NCBI GenBank assembly: GCA_963766505.1
Contig: CAVYAL010000004.1
Coordinates: 226,812 to 290,811 of the forward strand
DNA length: 64,000 nucleotides
Reading direction: 5' to 3'
From: DATIRA01 sp963766505
GTDB lineage: Bacteria > Pseudomonadota > Gammaproteobacteria > Steroidobacterales > Steroidobacteraceae
The translations under genes and the position numbers were made by a program. The notes beneath the pieces were generated by a model. The model saw only the letters and a program-made list of their open reading frames with translations, had not been told where the DNA came from and made no database searches. Position 1 is the stretch's first letter. The number at the start of each line of letters is the position of its first letter. Positions 27,094-35,062 of the stretch are shown piece after piece.

Positions 27094-27791
27094 TCAGTCC
27101 GGTCGGATCGAGAAGCGGTAGCCCGCTCCTCTGACCGTCTGGACGAAGCGATCGAAACCAAACGGCTCCAGCGCCTTCCGGAGCCGGCGGATGTGTACGT
27201 CCACCGTGCGCTCCTCGACGTAGACGTTGCCGCCCCAGACCCGGTCGAGCAGCTGGCTGCGCGAATAGACGCGATCCGGATGCTCCATGAAGAACTGCAG
27301 CAGCCGGTACTCGGTCGGTCCGAGCGACACGGGCTCGCCCCGCGCGGTAACCCGGTGGCTCGCGAGGTCGAGCTTCAGGTCCTCGGCCTCCAGCGTCTCC
27401 GTGCCGTACCGGCCGGCGTCGCACGGCGCAGCACCGCATTGATCCGCGCGAGCAGCTCGCGCGGGCTGAAGGGCTTCGTGACGTAATCGTCCGCCCCGCC
27501 CTCGAGGCCCGTGACCTTGTCGTGCTCGTCGGCACGGGCCGTCAGCATGATCACCGGGAGGTCCTGGGTGTCCCGTCCCCGCTTGACCGCACGGGTCAGT
27601 TCGAGGCCGCTCTGGTCGGGCAGCATCCAGTCCACCAGCAGCAGGTCCGGACGATGATCGGCGATGCTGGCGCGTGCCGCGCTGCAGTCCTCCGCCTCGC
27701 GCACGTCGAACCCCGCGCGCCGCAGCCCGAACGCGATCATGTCGCGTATCGGCTTTTCGTCCTCGACGATGAGTATCTGCTTGCCCGTCAT
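27094..27791 (-). pseudogene. phoB: PhoB response regulator, frame broken near 27415
   Basis: PhoB binds Pho boxes when phosphorylated by PhoR. The receiver domain (MTGKQILIVEDEKPIRDMI, phosphoacceptor Asp in LLLVDWMLPDQSG, KPFSPREL) is intact from ATG 27791. After AVLRRATPA the frame breaks; the DNA-binding winged helix resumes one frame over (ETLEAEDLKLDLASHRVTA, SLGPTEYRLLQFF, EERTVDVHIRRLRKAL). One missing base near 27410-27422 explains it. It lies directly upstream of phoR and 49 bases after tsaB. Confidence 0.88.
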
Positions 27792-27840
27792 GTCTGCCGT
27801 TCTATGGTGACGAAATTGCAGCAGAATTACCTTGAAATTA

Positions 27841-28533
27841 TTACATTCGCGTGACGGGGGCAGCCGGAGGGCGCGCGACCGAGTCGCGCACGTACACCGG
27901 CAAGGCGTCCGCCGGCCCGCCGCCCCTGCCCGCCCTGAATTCGATCCTGGCCAGGCGGGCGACCGCGTCCGCACGCGGGAAGAGGCTGTCATGAATCTGT
28001 AACGAAGCTGCCTCCAGCCTCCGGCGCAGACCCTCGTAGCGGTCGATCGCGTTGCCGGCCGCGTGCCGGACACCGGCCGGATCGAAATCGAGCGCACCGG
28101 GCGCCGAGACGTGCTCCTCGCCCAGGCAATCGATGCCGTGATCCGCCGTGGGCCGGTACAGGCCCCAGTAGATCTCCTTCATCCGCGCGTCGTTGCACAC
28201 CAGGACCTGCTCGCCCGCACCGGCCGGCACCTGCTCGGCCACCGCCGCGAGACTCGAGACCCCGACCACCGGGAGCCCCGAGCCGAGCGCCAGCCCCTGG
28301 ATCACGCCGGCGGCGATACGCAGCCCGGTGAACGCCCCGGGCCCGCGCCCGAAGGCCAGCCCGTCGAGGTTCCCGAGCGCGAGTCCCGCCTCGGCGAGCA
28401 GCGCATCCACCATCGGCAGGATCAGCTCCGCGTGACTGCGCTCGGTCATCTCGAAGCGCAGCCGCGACTCCTCGCCCAGCAACAGTGCGGCCGAGCAGGC
28501 CTCGGTGGAGGTGTCGATGGCGAGCAGGCGCAT
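27841..28533 (-). CDS. tsaB: TsaB, tRNA threonylcarbamoyladenosine biosynthesis protein
   Basis: TsaB partners TsaD in making the t6A37 modification of ANN-decoding tRNAs. The 230-residue protein begins MRLLAIDTSTEACSAALL and contains GRGPGAFTGLRIAAGVIQGL, both typical of the ASKHA-fold TsaB family. The open frame continues upstream through a repeat; ATG at 28533 gives the correct N-terminus. Confidence 0.94.
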   Translation of the reverse strand: MRLLAIDTSTEACSAALLLGEESRLRFEMTERSHAELILPMVDALLAEAGLALGNLDGLAFGRGPGAFTGLRIAAGVIQGLALGSGLPVVGVSSLAAVAEQVPAGAGEQVLVCNDARMKEIYWGLYRPTADHGIDCLGEEHVSAPGALDFDPAGVRHAAGNAIDRYEGLRRRLEAASLQIHDSLFPRADAVARLARIEFRAGRGGGPADALPVYVRDSVARPPAAPVTRM

Positions 28534-28547
28534 GGGGAAGGGAGGAT

Positions 28548-28610
28548 AGCGGATAGTGACTAGCGGATAGGGGATAGCGGATAGCGGATAGTGATAGCGG
28601 TAGCGGGTAG
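28548..28610 (+). repeat. ATAGCGG/ATAGTGA tandem repeats, left arm
   Basis: About eight degenerate 7-8 base units of the type GGATAGCGGATAGTGA. With the inverted copy at 28676-28712 they enclose a palindrome element (28631-28668), forming a nested inverted-repeat structure between tsaB and the helicase gene. Confidence 0.7.
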
Positions 28611-28630
28611 CCAGGAACGGAGCCCAGAGA

Positions 28631-28668
28631 CCCTCTCCCGCGCTTCGCGGGAGAGGGCAGGGTGAGGG
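28631..28668 (+). repeat. Single CCCTCTCCC-GGGAGAGGG palindrome
   Basis: A 12-base stem (CCCTCTCCCGCG) with a three-base loop, then GGGTGAGGG at 28660-28668. It lies between inverted ATAG repeats, downstream of the YoaA gene on the minus strand. Confidence 0.8.
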
Positions 28669-28675
28669 CTCTTTC

Positions 28676-28712
28676 ACTATCCGCTAACCCCTAGTCACTA
28701 TCCCTATCCGCT
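28676..28712 (-). repeat. ATAG repeats, right arm, overlapping the YoaA stop codon
   Basis: Units complementary to 28548-28610. The helicase stop codon (28693-28691) and its last five sense codons (DRDSD) lie inside this repeat. Confidence 0.65.
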
Positions 28713-30649
28713 TCCTCCGCTCCCAGCCTCTCCCTCAAGAACCCCTGCACCTCCTCCAGCGACCGGGTGCGCTTCATCGGCGGCAGGCTGGCGAGGAAGG
28801 CGCGGCCGTAGCCCTTCGTGACGAGCCGCGTGTCGCAGAGCATCACGACGCCGAAATCCTGCTCGTCGCGGATCAGCCGGCCGACGCCCTGCTTCAGCGC
28901 GATCGCAGCCTGCGGCACCTGCTCGTCGAAAAAGGGATTGCCGCCCTGCGCGCGGATCGCGTCGAGCCGCGCCTTCAGCAGCGGGTCGTCCGGCACCGCG
29001 AAAGGCAGCTTGTCGATGATCACGACCGAGAGCGCGGAACCCTTCACGTCCACGCCCTCCCAGAAGCTGCCGGTGCCGAGCAGAACCGCATTGCCCGCCT
29101 CGCGGAAGCACCTGAGCAGGCGGTCGCGCGGGGCATCGCCCTGCACCAGCACCGGCACGGGCGGCGACTCGCCCCAGGCGCGGCGCAGCGCGTCGGCGCC
29201 CTCGCGCAGCGCCCGGTGGCTCGTGAACAGGATGAAGGCCCGGCCCCCGCTCGCTTCGAGCACCGGCAGCGACGCCTCGATCACGTCCGCCGCGTGCGTT
29301 GCGCTGCCCGGGTCGCCGAGTCCGCGCGGCAGGTACAGCAACGCCTGAGCGGCGAAATCGAACGGGCTCTCGAAACGCACCGCCCTCGCCTGCGCGAGCC
29401 CGCTGCGGCGCTTGAAGTGCGTGAAGTCCTCTCCCACCGCCAGCGTGGCAGAGGTCAGGATCCAGGCGCAGGACTGCGACTCCATCAGCGCCGCGAGCTG
29501 CTCCGCCACGTCCACCGGGGCGTAGTGGCAGCTGAGGCTGCGCAGCCCGGTCTCCGCCCAGCGCACGCCCCCGGGTGACTCGATCTCGACGAAGCTCCCG
29601 AGCCGCTCGCCGCCCTCCGTCAGCCGTTCCCGCAGCTTCCCGAAAGCGCCCGAGCCGCCGGAAGCCAGCGGCTCGATGGCCGCGGCGAGGTCCCGGCAGC
29701 GGCCAGCAAGCGCGTCTACGGATTCGAGCAGCGGCTCCGGCCAGCGCGCGTGGTCGACCCTGGGCCCCATCCCCGCGGCCGCGCCGACCACGGTCGCGAG
29801 CTGGGCATCGAGCGCGGCCAGCGCCGCCTCGACGCCGCTGCCCATCTGCTGCGCCAGCAGCAACTCCCCAGAGACGTCGCGCGACAGTGCCGCGAGCTGG
29901 CGGGTGCTGACGCTGTAGCCGAGGAACTGGGCCGCGATGTCCGGCAACTGGTGCGCCTCGTCGAGCACGATCGCGTCGGCGCCGGGCAACAGGTCGCCGA
30001 AGCCCTCCTCCTTCAGCACGAGGTCCGCCATCAGCAGGTAGTGGTTGACGACGACGACGTCGGCCGCGAGCGCTTCCCGGCGCGCCTCGAGCACGAAGCA
30101 GCCCTCGATCTGCGGGCACTGCGTGCCGAGGCAGTTCTCGCGCGTGGACGTCACCCAGGGCCAGACCGGTTCCTGCTCGCCGAGCCCGGGCATTTCCGCG
30201 ATGTCGCCGCGTCGCGACGTGGTGCTCCAGGCGCGGACCCGCGGCAGCGCAAGCGCCACCTCGCGACGCAGGCCCCGTGCATGGGCCTGCTGCTCGGCGA
30301 GGTCGAGCCGGTGGCGGCAGAGATAGTTCGCCCGGCCCTTGAGCAGCGCAACCTTGACCGGCCGCCCGAGCGCCGCGCACACGGCAGGGAGATCCCGGTG
30401 GAAAAGCTGGTCCTGCAGCGCCCGCGTGCCCGTTGAAACGATCACCCGCCGCCCGGACAGCAGCGCCGGCACGAGATAGGCGAAGGTCTTGCCGGTGCCG
30501 GTGCCGGCCTCGACGATCAGCGTATCGCGGTGCTCGAGCGCAACGGCGACGTGCTCGGCCATCGCGAGCTGCTCGCGCCGCAGCGCATAGCCGGGCAGGC
30601 TCCGCGCCAGCGGACCCCCGGGCCCGAACACCTCTGAGAGTCGGCTCAT
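28691..30649 (-). CDS. yoaA: DinG/YoaA-type Fe-S DNA helicase
   Basis: A 652-residue XPD/Rad3-family 5'-3' helicase linked to DNA damage tolerance. It shows Walker A AGTGTGKT (48-55), four cysteines placed for the 4Fe-4S cluster (C111, C173, C178, C184), DEAH (230-233), and C-terminal motifs GTGSFWEGVDVKG and GVGRLIRDEQDFG. The size and close spacing of the cluster Cys fit YoaA better than the longer DinG. The last residues (DRDSD) are encoded by an ATAG repeat. ATG at 30649 begins a normal N-terminus. Confidence 0.92.
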   Translation of the reverse strand: MSRLSEVFGPGGPLARSLPGYALRREQLAMAEHVAVALEHRDTLIVEAGTGTGKTFAYLVPALLSGRRVIVSTGTRALQDQLFHRDLPAVCAALGRPVKVALLKGRANYLCRHRLDLAEQQAHARGLRREVALALPRVRAWSTTSRRGDIAEMPGLGEQEPVWPWVTSTRENCLGTQCPQIEGCFVLEARREALAADVVVVNHYLLMADLVLKEEGFGDLLPGADAIVLDEAHQLPDIAAQFLGYSVSTRQLAALSRDVSGELLLAQQMGSGVEAALAALDAQLATVVGAAAGMGPRVDHARWPEPLLESVDALAGRCRDLAAAIEPLASGGSGAFGKLRERLTEGGERLGSFVEIESPGGVRWAETGLRSLSCHYAPVDVAEQLAALMESQSCAWILTSATLAVGEDFTHFKRRSGLAQARAVRFESPFDFAAQALLYLPRGLGDPGSATHAADVIEASLPVLEASGGRAFILFTSHRALREGADALRRAWGESPPVPVLVQGDAPRDRLLRCFREAGNAVLLGTGSFWEGVDVKGSALSVVIIDKLPFAVPDDPLLKARLDAIRAQGGNPFFDEQVPQAAIALKQGVGRLIRDEQDFGVVMLCDTRLVTKGYGRAFLASLPPMKRTRSLEEVQGFLRERLGAEEADRDSD

Positions 30650-30659
30650 CCGGAACGTC

Positions 30660-31214
30660 TCAGGTGAACCTGGCCCGGAACCGCAGCAGCGCAGTGGCGC
30701 CGGGTGCGAGCGGCCGCGACAGCACCCAGCGCAGGTGCGAGTACTCCGCCGGCTGGGCCTTGCGCGGCGGCCGACCCGGCGCGCCGATCTTCACCTCGCC
30801 CGGCGGGCCGAAAGTTGCGCCGCCGTCGGCGGAGACCTGCAAGGCGCTGGCCGGCCCGGCCGCCGAGCCGCCGATGTATTGCAGGCCCACCGGCATCGAC
30901 TTCGTCACGACGACCTCGGTGACCGGCTCCTTGCCGGGGTTTCGCACCCGTATCGTGAACTGGACCTCGTCGCCGCTCGTGAGCCGGTCCGCGGGCTCGA
31001 AGCGCCAGCTCCTGCGCCCTGCCTCGTCCTCGACTGCCTCGAGACGCTCGATCACGACCTCGCTTTCGAGCGGACCGCTGCCCGTCGCGACCGGCGCCCC
31101 AGGCTCGGCCGGCGCGACCTGCTGGGCCTCGCACGGGACCGCGACCAGCAGCGACAGCACGGCTGCGAGGCCCGGTCCGGGTGCGCGAAACAGCAGGGCC
31201 AGTGCAGATTTCAT
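30660..31214 (-). CDS. Secreted DUF11-like protein of unknown role
   Basis: The 184-residue product has a signal peptide (hydrophobic core LAAVLSLLVAVPCEA) and one immunoglobulin-like domain with the pattern GDEVQFTIRVRNPGKEPVTE and a C-terminal LAPGATALLRFRARF, resembling the conserved-repeat (DUF11) fold of surface and envelope proteins. I do not recognise a specific function. It lies just upstream of the helicase gene on the same strand, but no functional link is evident. ATG 31214 is chosen for the signal peptide. Confidence 0.75.
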   Translation of the reverse strand: MKSALALLFRAPGPGLAAVLSLLVAVPCEAQQVAPAEPGAPVATGSGPLESEVVIERLEAVEDEAGRRSWRFEPADRLTSGDEVQFTIRVRNPGKEPVTEVVVTKSMPVGLQYIGGSAAGPASALQVSADGGATFGPPGEVKIGAPGRPPRKAQPAEYSHLRWVLSRPLAPGATALLRFRARFT

Positions 31215-31358
31215 GGCCGGGTGACTGTGCTTGAGGGCCGGTCGGCCGGCAAGCGAAATACCTGCCGAAGGCCGCAGATTGTCGGTTTTCGCTGTACCCC
31301 GGGACTGCGCCCGGATAGCAAGCGGGGAAACCGCAGTCCGGCGCTGCATTACCCGAAT

Positions 31359-31387
31359 TTGACAGCTTGCGGGGCTTGGATTATTGT
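31359..31387 (+). promoter_or_regulatory. Phasin gene promoter
   Basis: A perfect TTGACA (31359-31364), 17-base spacer and TATTGT (31382-31387), with the predicted start near 31394. It is a strong sigma-70 type promoter. Confidence 0.72.
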
Positions 31388-31416
31388 GCACTGCAGCAAA
31401 TGCTGCATTGCAGCAG
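31388..31416 (+). promoter_or_regulatory. TGC-rich operator, possibly for a PhaR-type regulator
   Basis: Right after the -10 lie TGCAGCA/TGCTGCA (31392-31407, two-base centre) and CTGC-ATT-GCAG (31403-31413). PhaR repressors of polyhydroxyalkanoate genes recognise TGC-rich sites of the CTGC-N3-GCAG kind. The site covers the start of transcription, where repressor binding would block it. No phaR gene is in the window. Confidence 0.5.
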
Positions 31417-31432
31417 AACCGAGGAGCTACCG

Positions 31433-32032
31433 ATGATCGCCCAGATGCAGGAATTCGTGAGTGAGCAGTCCCATCAGCTCGCCACCCAGGTGTCCAAGAT
31501 CCGCAAGGAGTCCGTGGAGACGGCCCGCGAGGCCGCGCTCGGCTCCGCCGATAACATCAAGTCGCTGAAGGCCCCGGTGCGTACGTTTGCGCGCTCGGGC
31601 ATCAAGCTGACCAACGTGACGCAGTCCACGATGCAGAGCCTGATCGAGCTGCAGTCGGACATGATCACGTCCGCGCTGACGGACATGGCCCACCGCCTCG
31701 AGCGCGCCTCGCGCGCCGACGACGTGATCGACCTGGTCCGCGACCAGATCGAGCTGGTCCCCGCCACGCGCGACCGCATCGTCGAGGACGGCAAGCGCGC
31801 CGTCGAGATCTTCAAGCACGCGGGGCGTGACCTGCGCGGCGTCGCCAAGCACACCTACGAGCGCGTCGTCGACGAGATGACCGAGGAGGAAGTCCCGGCC
31901 GTCAAGAAGGCGAAGCGCAAGGCCAAGACGGCGACCCGCAAGGCGAAGGCGCCGGCTCGCAAGGCGAAGGCGCCGGCTCGCAAGGCCAAGACGACGCGCC
32001 GTGGCGGCGCACGGGCGAAGAAAGCCGCCTGA
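31433..32032 (+). CDS. Phasin family protein with lysine/alanine-rich histone-like tail
   Basis: The 199-residue protein has an amphipathic helical N-terminal part (about 1-150) resembling phasins, which coat polyhydroxyalkanoate granules. The tail (about 155-199) of KAPARKAK and TATRKAK repeats resembles AlgP/histone H1-like tails that bind DNA. This pairing suggests a granule-to-nucleoid tether like PhaM; that is inference. ATG at 31433 has GAGGAG upstream. A strong promoter with a TGC-rich operator precedes it and an intrinsic terminator follows. Confidence 0.78.
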   Translation: MIAQMQEFVSEQSHQLATQVSKIRKESVETAREAALGSADNIKSLKAPVRTFARSGIKLTNVTQSTMQSLIELQSDMITSALTDMAHRLERASRADDVIDLVRDQIELVPATRDRIVEDGKRAVEIFKHAGRDLRGVAKHTYERVVDEMTEEEVPAVKKAKRKAKTATRKAKAPARKAKAPARKAKTTRRGGARAKKAA

Positions 32033-32084
32033 GGCGCGAGAAAAACATATAAGATTTCGCTAAAGTAACGATCTCCCCCTGATT

Positions 32085-32112
32085 GCGCCCTCCTCGGAGG
32101 GCGCTTTTTTTT
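32085..32112 (+). terminator. Intrinsic terminator after the phasin gene
   Basis: GCGCCCTCC and GGAGGGCGC pair perfectly around a TC loop and are followed by eight Ts (32105-32112). This is a textbook Rho-independent terminator. Confidence 0.93.
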
Positions 32113-32180
32113 GTTTTCCTGCCGCGATTCACACCTACACGCATCGCGCTCGCGGTGCCCGCAGCATGCCTCGCGATGGC

Positions 32181-32186
32181 TATAAT
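32181..32186 (+). promoter_or_regulatory. Candidate pckG -10 element
   Basis: A perfect TATAAT 84 bases before the pckG ATG. No good -35 lies at the expected distance, so an activator may be needed. Confidence 0.4.
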
Positions 32187-32269
32187 CCGGGGCATAGCAT
32201 GCGATACCACAGCCCGTTCCAGTGCCGGCCGCACGGGCGCCGGCCCAGCAAGACGAAGGAAGAAAACGG

Positions 32270-34012
32270 ATGACCACGACCAATGCGGCGCTCCGCGACT
32301 GGGTCGCCGAATGCGCACGTCTGACGCAACCCGACAAGATCCACTGGTGCACCGGCTCCGACACGGAGCGCGACGAGCTCACCTCGATGATGCTCGGGAG
32401 CGGCGACCTGCTCGCGCTCGACCCGGCTACCTTCCCGGACTGCTACCTGCACCGCTCGGACCCGTCCGACGTCGCACGGGTGGAGCACCTGACGTTCATC
32501 TGCACCAGCAAGCGCGAGGACGCGGGCCCGAACAACCTGTGGATGGACCCGGCCGAGGCCCACCGCAAGGTCGATGCGATCTTCGACGGCTGCATGAAAG
32601 GTCGGACGATGTACGTCGTGCCGTACTGCATGGGGCCGATCACGTCCCCGTACGCCCGCTGCGGCGTCGAGATCACCGACAGCCCCTACGTCGTGCTGAA
32701 CATGCGGATCATGACGCGGATGGGCACCCAGGCCCTCAAGCGCATCGAGCGCGACGGCAACTTCGTCCGCGGGCTGCACTCGATCGGGGACCTCGACCCC
32801 GAGCGTCGTTACATAATGCATTTCCCCGAGGAACTGAGCATCAAGAGCGTGGGCTCGGGCTACGGCGGCAACGCGCTGCTCGGAAAGAAGTGCCATGCGC
32901 TCAGGATCGCCAGCTGGCAGGCGCGCGACGAGGGCTGGCTCGCCGAGCACATGCTGGTCGTGGGGCTCGAGAATCCGCGCGGCGAGGTCCACTACATCGC
33001 CGCCGCCTTCCCGTCCGCCTGCGGCAAGACGAACCTCGGCATGCTGATCCCGCCCGACACGATGCCGGGCTGGAAGGTCTGGACCATCGGCGAGGACATC
33101 GCATGGCTGCACGTCGGTGACGACGGGCGCCTGCGCGCTATCAACCCGGAGGCGGGCTTCTTCGGCGTGGTGCCCGGCACCAGCCCGAAGACCAACCGCA
33201 ACGCCTACGAGATGATCCACCACGACACGATCTTCACCAACGTCGCGGTGACCGCCGACAACCAGCCCTGGTGGGAAGGCCGCATCAACGGCACGCCGGC
33301 CATCGACTGGCGGGGCCGGCCCTACGACAAGGCGAACGGACCGGCCGCGCACCCGAACTCGCGCTTCACCGTGTCGGCCAAGCAGAACCCGGCCTACAAC
33401 CACCTGATGGAGCATCCCGAGGGCGTGCCCATCTCGGCGATCCTGTTCGGCGGCCGGCGCCGCGAGGTCGCGCCGCTGGTGTACGAAGCGCGGGACTGGA
33501 AGCACGGCGTGATGGTCGGCGCGGGCATGGCCTCCGAGACCACCGCGGCCGCGGTCGGCCAGGTGGGCGTCGTGCGCCGCGACCCGATGGCCATGAAGCC
33601 ATTCTGCGGCTACAACTTCGCCGACTACTGGACGCACTGGCTGTCCTTCGAGGGCCGGGTGAAGCAGCTGCCGAAGATCTACCACGTCAACTGGTTCCGC
33701 CAGGACAAGGACGGCAAGTTCCTGTGGCCGGGCTTCGGCGACAATCTCCGCGTGCTCTCCTGGGTGATCGATCGCTGCGAGGGCCGCGCCGGCGCGCACG
33801 AGACCCCGATCGGCTTCCTGCCTCACAAGGAAGACATCGACCTCACCGGGCTCGAGCTGCCCGACGGCACGCTGCACCAGTTGCTCGACCTCGACCACGA
33901 GGCCTGGCACCGCGAGATCGACGACATCGGCAAGTACCTCGAGGAGTTCGGCGAGCGCACGCCGCCGGCGCTGCGCGAGGAATACAAGCGGGTCAAGACC
34001 GCGCTGGGCTAG
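32270..34012 (+). CDS. pckG: Phosphoenolpyruvate carboxykinase (GTP)
   Basis: PckG turns oxaloacetate and GTP into phosphoenolpyruvate, the entry to gluconeogenesis. The 580-residue protein carries the family P-loop AAFPSACGKTNLGMLIPP, the substrate/metal segment TIGEDIAWLHVG, and GINPEAGFFGVVPGTS-like residues (AINPEAGFFGVVPGTSPKTN), which distinguish the GTP enzyme from the ATP type. ATG at 32270 has AAGGAAG upstream. The stop is two bases before a long palindrome array. Confidence 0.97.
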   Translation: MTTTNAALRDWVAECARLTQPDKIHWCTGSDTERDELTSMMLGSGDLLALDPATFPDCYLHRSDPSDVARVEHLTFICTSKREDAGPNNLWMDPAEAHRKVDAIFDGCMKGRTMYVVPYCMGPITSPYARCGVEITDSPYVVLNMRIMTRMGTQALKRIERDGNFVRGLHSIGDLDPERRYIMHFPEELSIKSVGSGYGGNALLGKKCHALRIASWQARDEGWLAEHMLVVGLENPRGEVHYIAAAFPSACGKTNLGMLIPPDTMPGWKVWTIGEDIAWLHVGDDGRLRAINPEAGFFGVVPGTSPKTNRNAYEMIHHDTIFTNVAVTADNQPWWEGRINGTPAIDWRGRPYDKANGPAAHPNSRFTVSAKQNPAYNHLMEHPEGVPISAILFGGRRREVAPLVYEARDWKHGVMVGAGMASETTAAAVGQVGVVRRDPMAMKPFCGYNFADYWTHWLSFEGRVKQLPKIYHVNWFRQDKDGKFLWPGFGDNLRVLSWVIDRCEGRAGAHETPIGFLPHKEDIDLTGLELPDGTLHQLLDLDHEAWHREIDDIGKYLEEFGERTPPALREEYKRVKTALG

Positions 34013-34014
34013 GA

Positions 34015-34395
34015 CCCTCACCCGCCCTTCGTGCTCCCTCTCCCAGCTCTGCTGGGAGAGGGTTGGGGTGAGGGCTCCGCCCCCCTCTCCCGCTCTGCTG
34101 GGAGAGGGTTGGGGTGAGGGCTCCGCCCCCTCTCCCGCTCCGCGGGAGAGGGTTGGGGTGAGGGCTCTTGCCCCCTCTCCCAGCTCCGCTGGGAGAGGGT
34201 TGGGGTGAGGGCTCCGACCCCCTCTCCCGCTCTGCGGGAGAGGGTTGGGGTGAGGGCTCTTGCTCCCTCTCCCAGCTCCGCTGGGAGAGGGTTGGGGTGA
34301 GGGCTCTTGCTCCCTCTCCCAGCTCCGCTGGGAGAGGGTTGGGGTGAGGGCTCTGGCCCCCTCTCCCGCTCTGCGGGAGAGGGTCGGGGTGAGGG
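34015..34395 (+). repeat. Array of eight CCCTCTCCC-GGGAGAGGG palindromes
   Basis: Eight hairpin units with a 45-47 base period fill most of the gap between pckG and the DUF559 gene. The array opens with CCCTCACCC (34015) and closes with GGGTGAGGG (34387-34395), a 9-base inverted pair. The 2-base difference in period comes from stems of two lengths (CCCGC or CCCAGC). The rest of the 449-base gap up to 34461 holds no gene that I can see. Confidence 0.9.
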
Positions 34396-34461
34396 AATTT
34401 CTCTGCGTATTGGGAGGATTTCCCACTCACCCGCTGCAAAACGCGGCCGCATCCTTGCGCG

Positions 34462-34860
34462 ATGCGCATCCCACCTTCCAGCCGCGCTTTCGCCAGAAAA
34501 CTCCGCCGCGAATCCACCGATGCCGAACGACGACTGTGGTCGAAGCTTCGCGGGCGGCGATTTCTCGGTCTCCGATTTCGTCGGCAACATCCCATCGATC
34601 GATACTTCGCCGACTTCGCGTGCCTCGAGGCCGGTCTCGTAATCGAGCTGGACGGCAGTCAGCACATGGAATCTGCAGGACGGCGTCGAGATGCGGCGCG
34701 CACGGCCGTGCTCGCCGCCCACGGTTTCGACGTTCTTCGCTTCTGGGACAACGATGTGCTGCGCGATGTAGATGCTGTGCTGCAGTCGATCGCGCATGCT
34801 GTCAGCTGCCGAACCGAGCAGCCGGATAGGCAGGGAAGACGCTGCAAAATTGACCGCTGA
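34462..34860 (+). CDS. DUF559 endonuclease-domain protein
   Basis: The 132-residue protein matches the DUF559 family, small Vsr/restriction-like nucleases: an N-terminal ARKLRRESTDAERRLWSKL helix, FLGLRFRRQHPIDRYFADF, and the metal-binding IELDGSQH, then GFDVLRFWDNDVL. The Asp-Glu-Asp-His residues of the fold are present. Such genes are common single-gene cargo of uncertain role. Here it is boxed between two palindrome arrays (34015-34395 and 34865-35061), which suggests it arrived or moves as a unit. Confidence 0.85.
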   Translation: MRIPPSSRAFARKLRRESTDAERRLWSKLRGRRFLGLRFRRQHPIDRYFADFACLEAGLVIELDGSQHMESAGRRRDAARTAVLAAHGFDVLRFWDNDVLRDVDAVLQSIAHAVSCRTEQPDRQGRRCKIDR

Positions 34861-34864
34861 GTTG

Positions 34865-35061
34865 CCCTCACCCGGCCTACGGCCACCCTCTCCCAGCTTT
34901 GCTGGGAGAGGGTCGGAGCGAGGGCTCCGGCCCCCTGTCCCGCTCTACTGGGAGAGGGCTGGGGTGAGGGCTCCGGCCCCCTCTCCCAGCTCTGCTGGGA
35001 GAGGGTTGGGGTGAGGGCTCCGCCCCCTCTCCCGCTCTGCGGGAGAGGGCCGGGGTGAGGG
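34865..35061 (+). repeat. Array of four CCCTCTCCC-GGGAGAGGG palindromes
   Basis: Left end CCCTCACCCGGCCTACGGCC, four hairpin units, right end GGGTGAGGG (35053-35061), one base from the stop codon of the cyclase-FHA gene on the minus strand. One unit has a diverged stem. Confidence 0.9.
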
Positions 35062-35062
35062 C

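Noticed and set aside
34015..34395. Regular array resembling CRISPR repeats
   Set aside because: The whole unit is repeated, including the spacers; units are palindromic with a 45-47 base period and no unique spacers, and no cas genes are present.
33993..34797. Long open frames encoding PSPQPSP- and SPHPNPLP-rich proteins across the repeat arrays
   Set aside because: They are translations of the palindrome repeats on the minus strand, with no similarity to real proteins outside such arrays.
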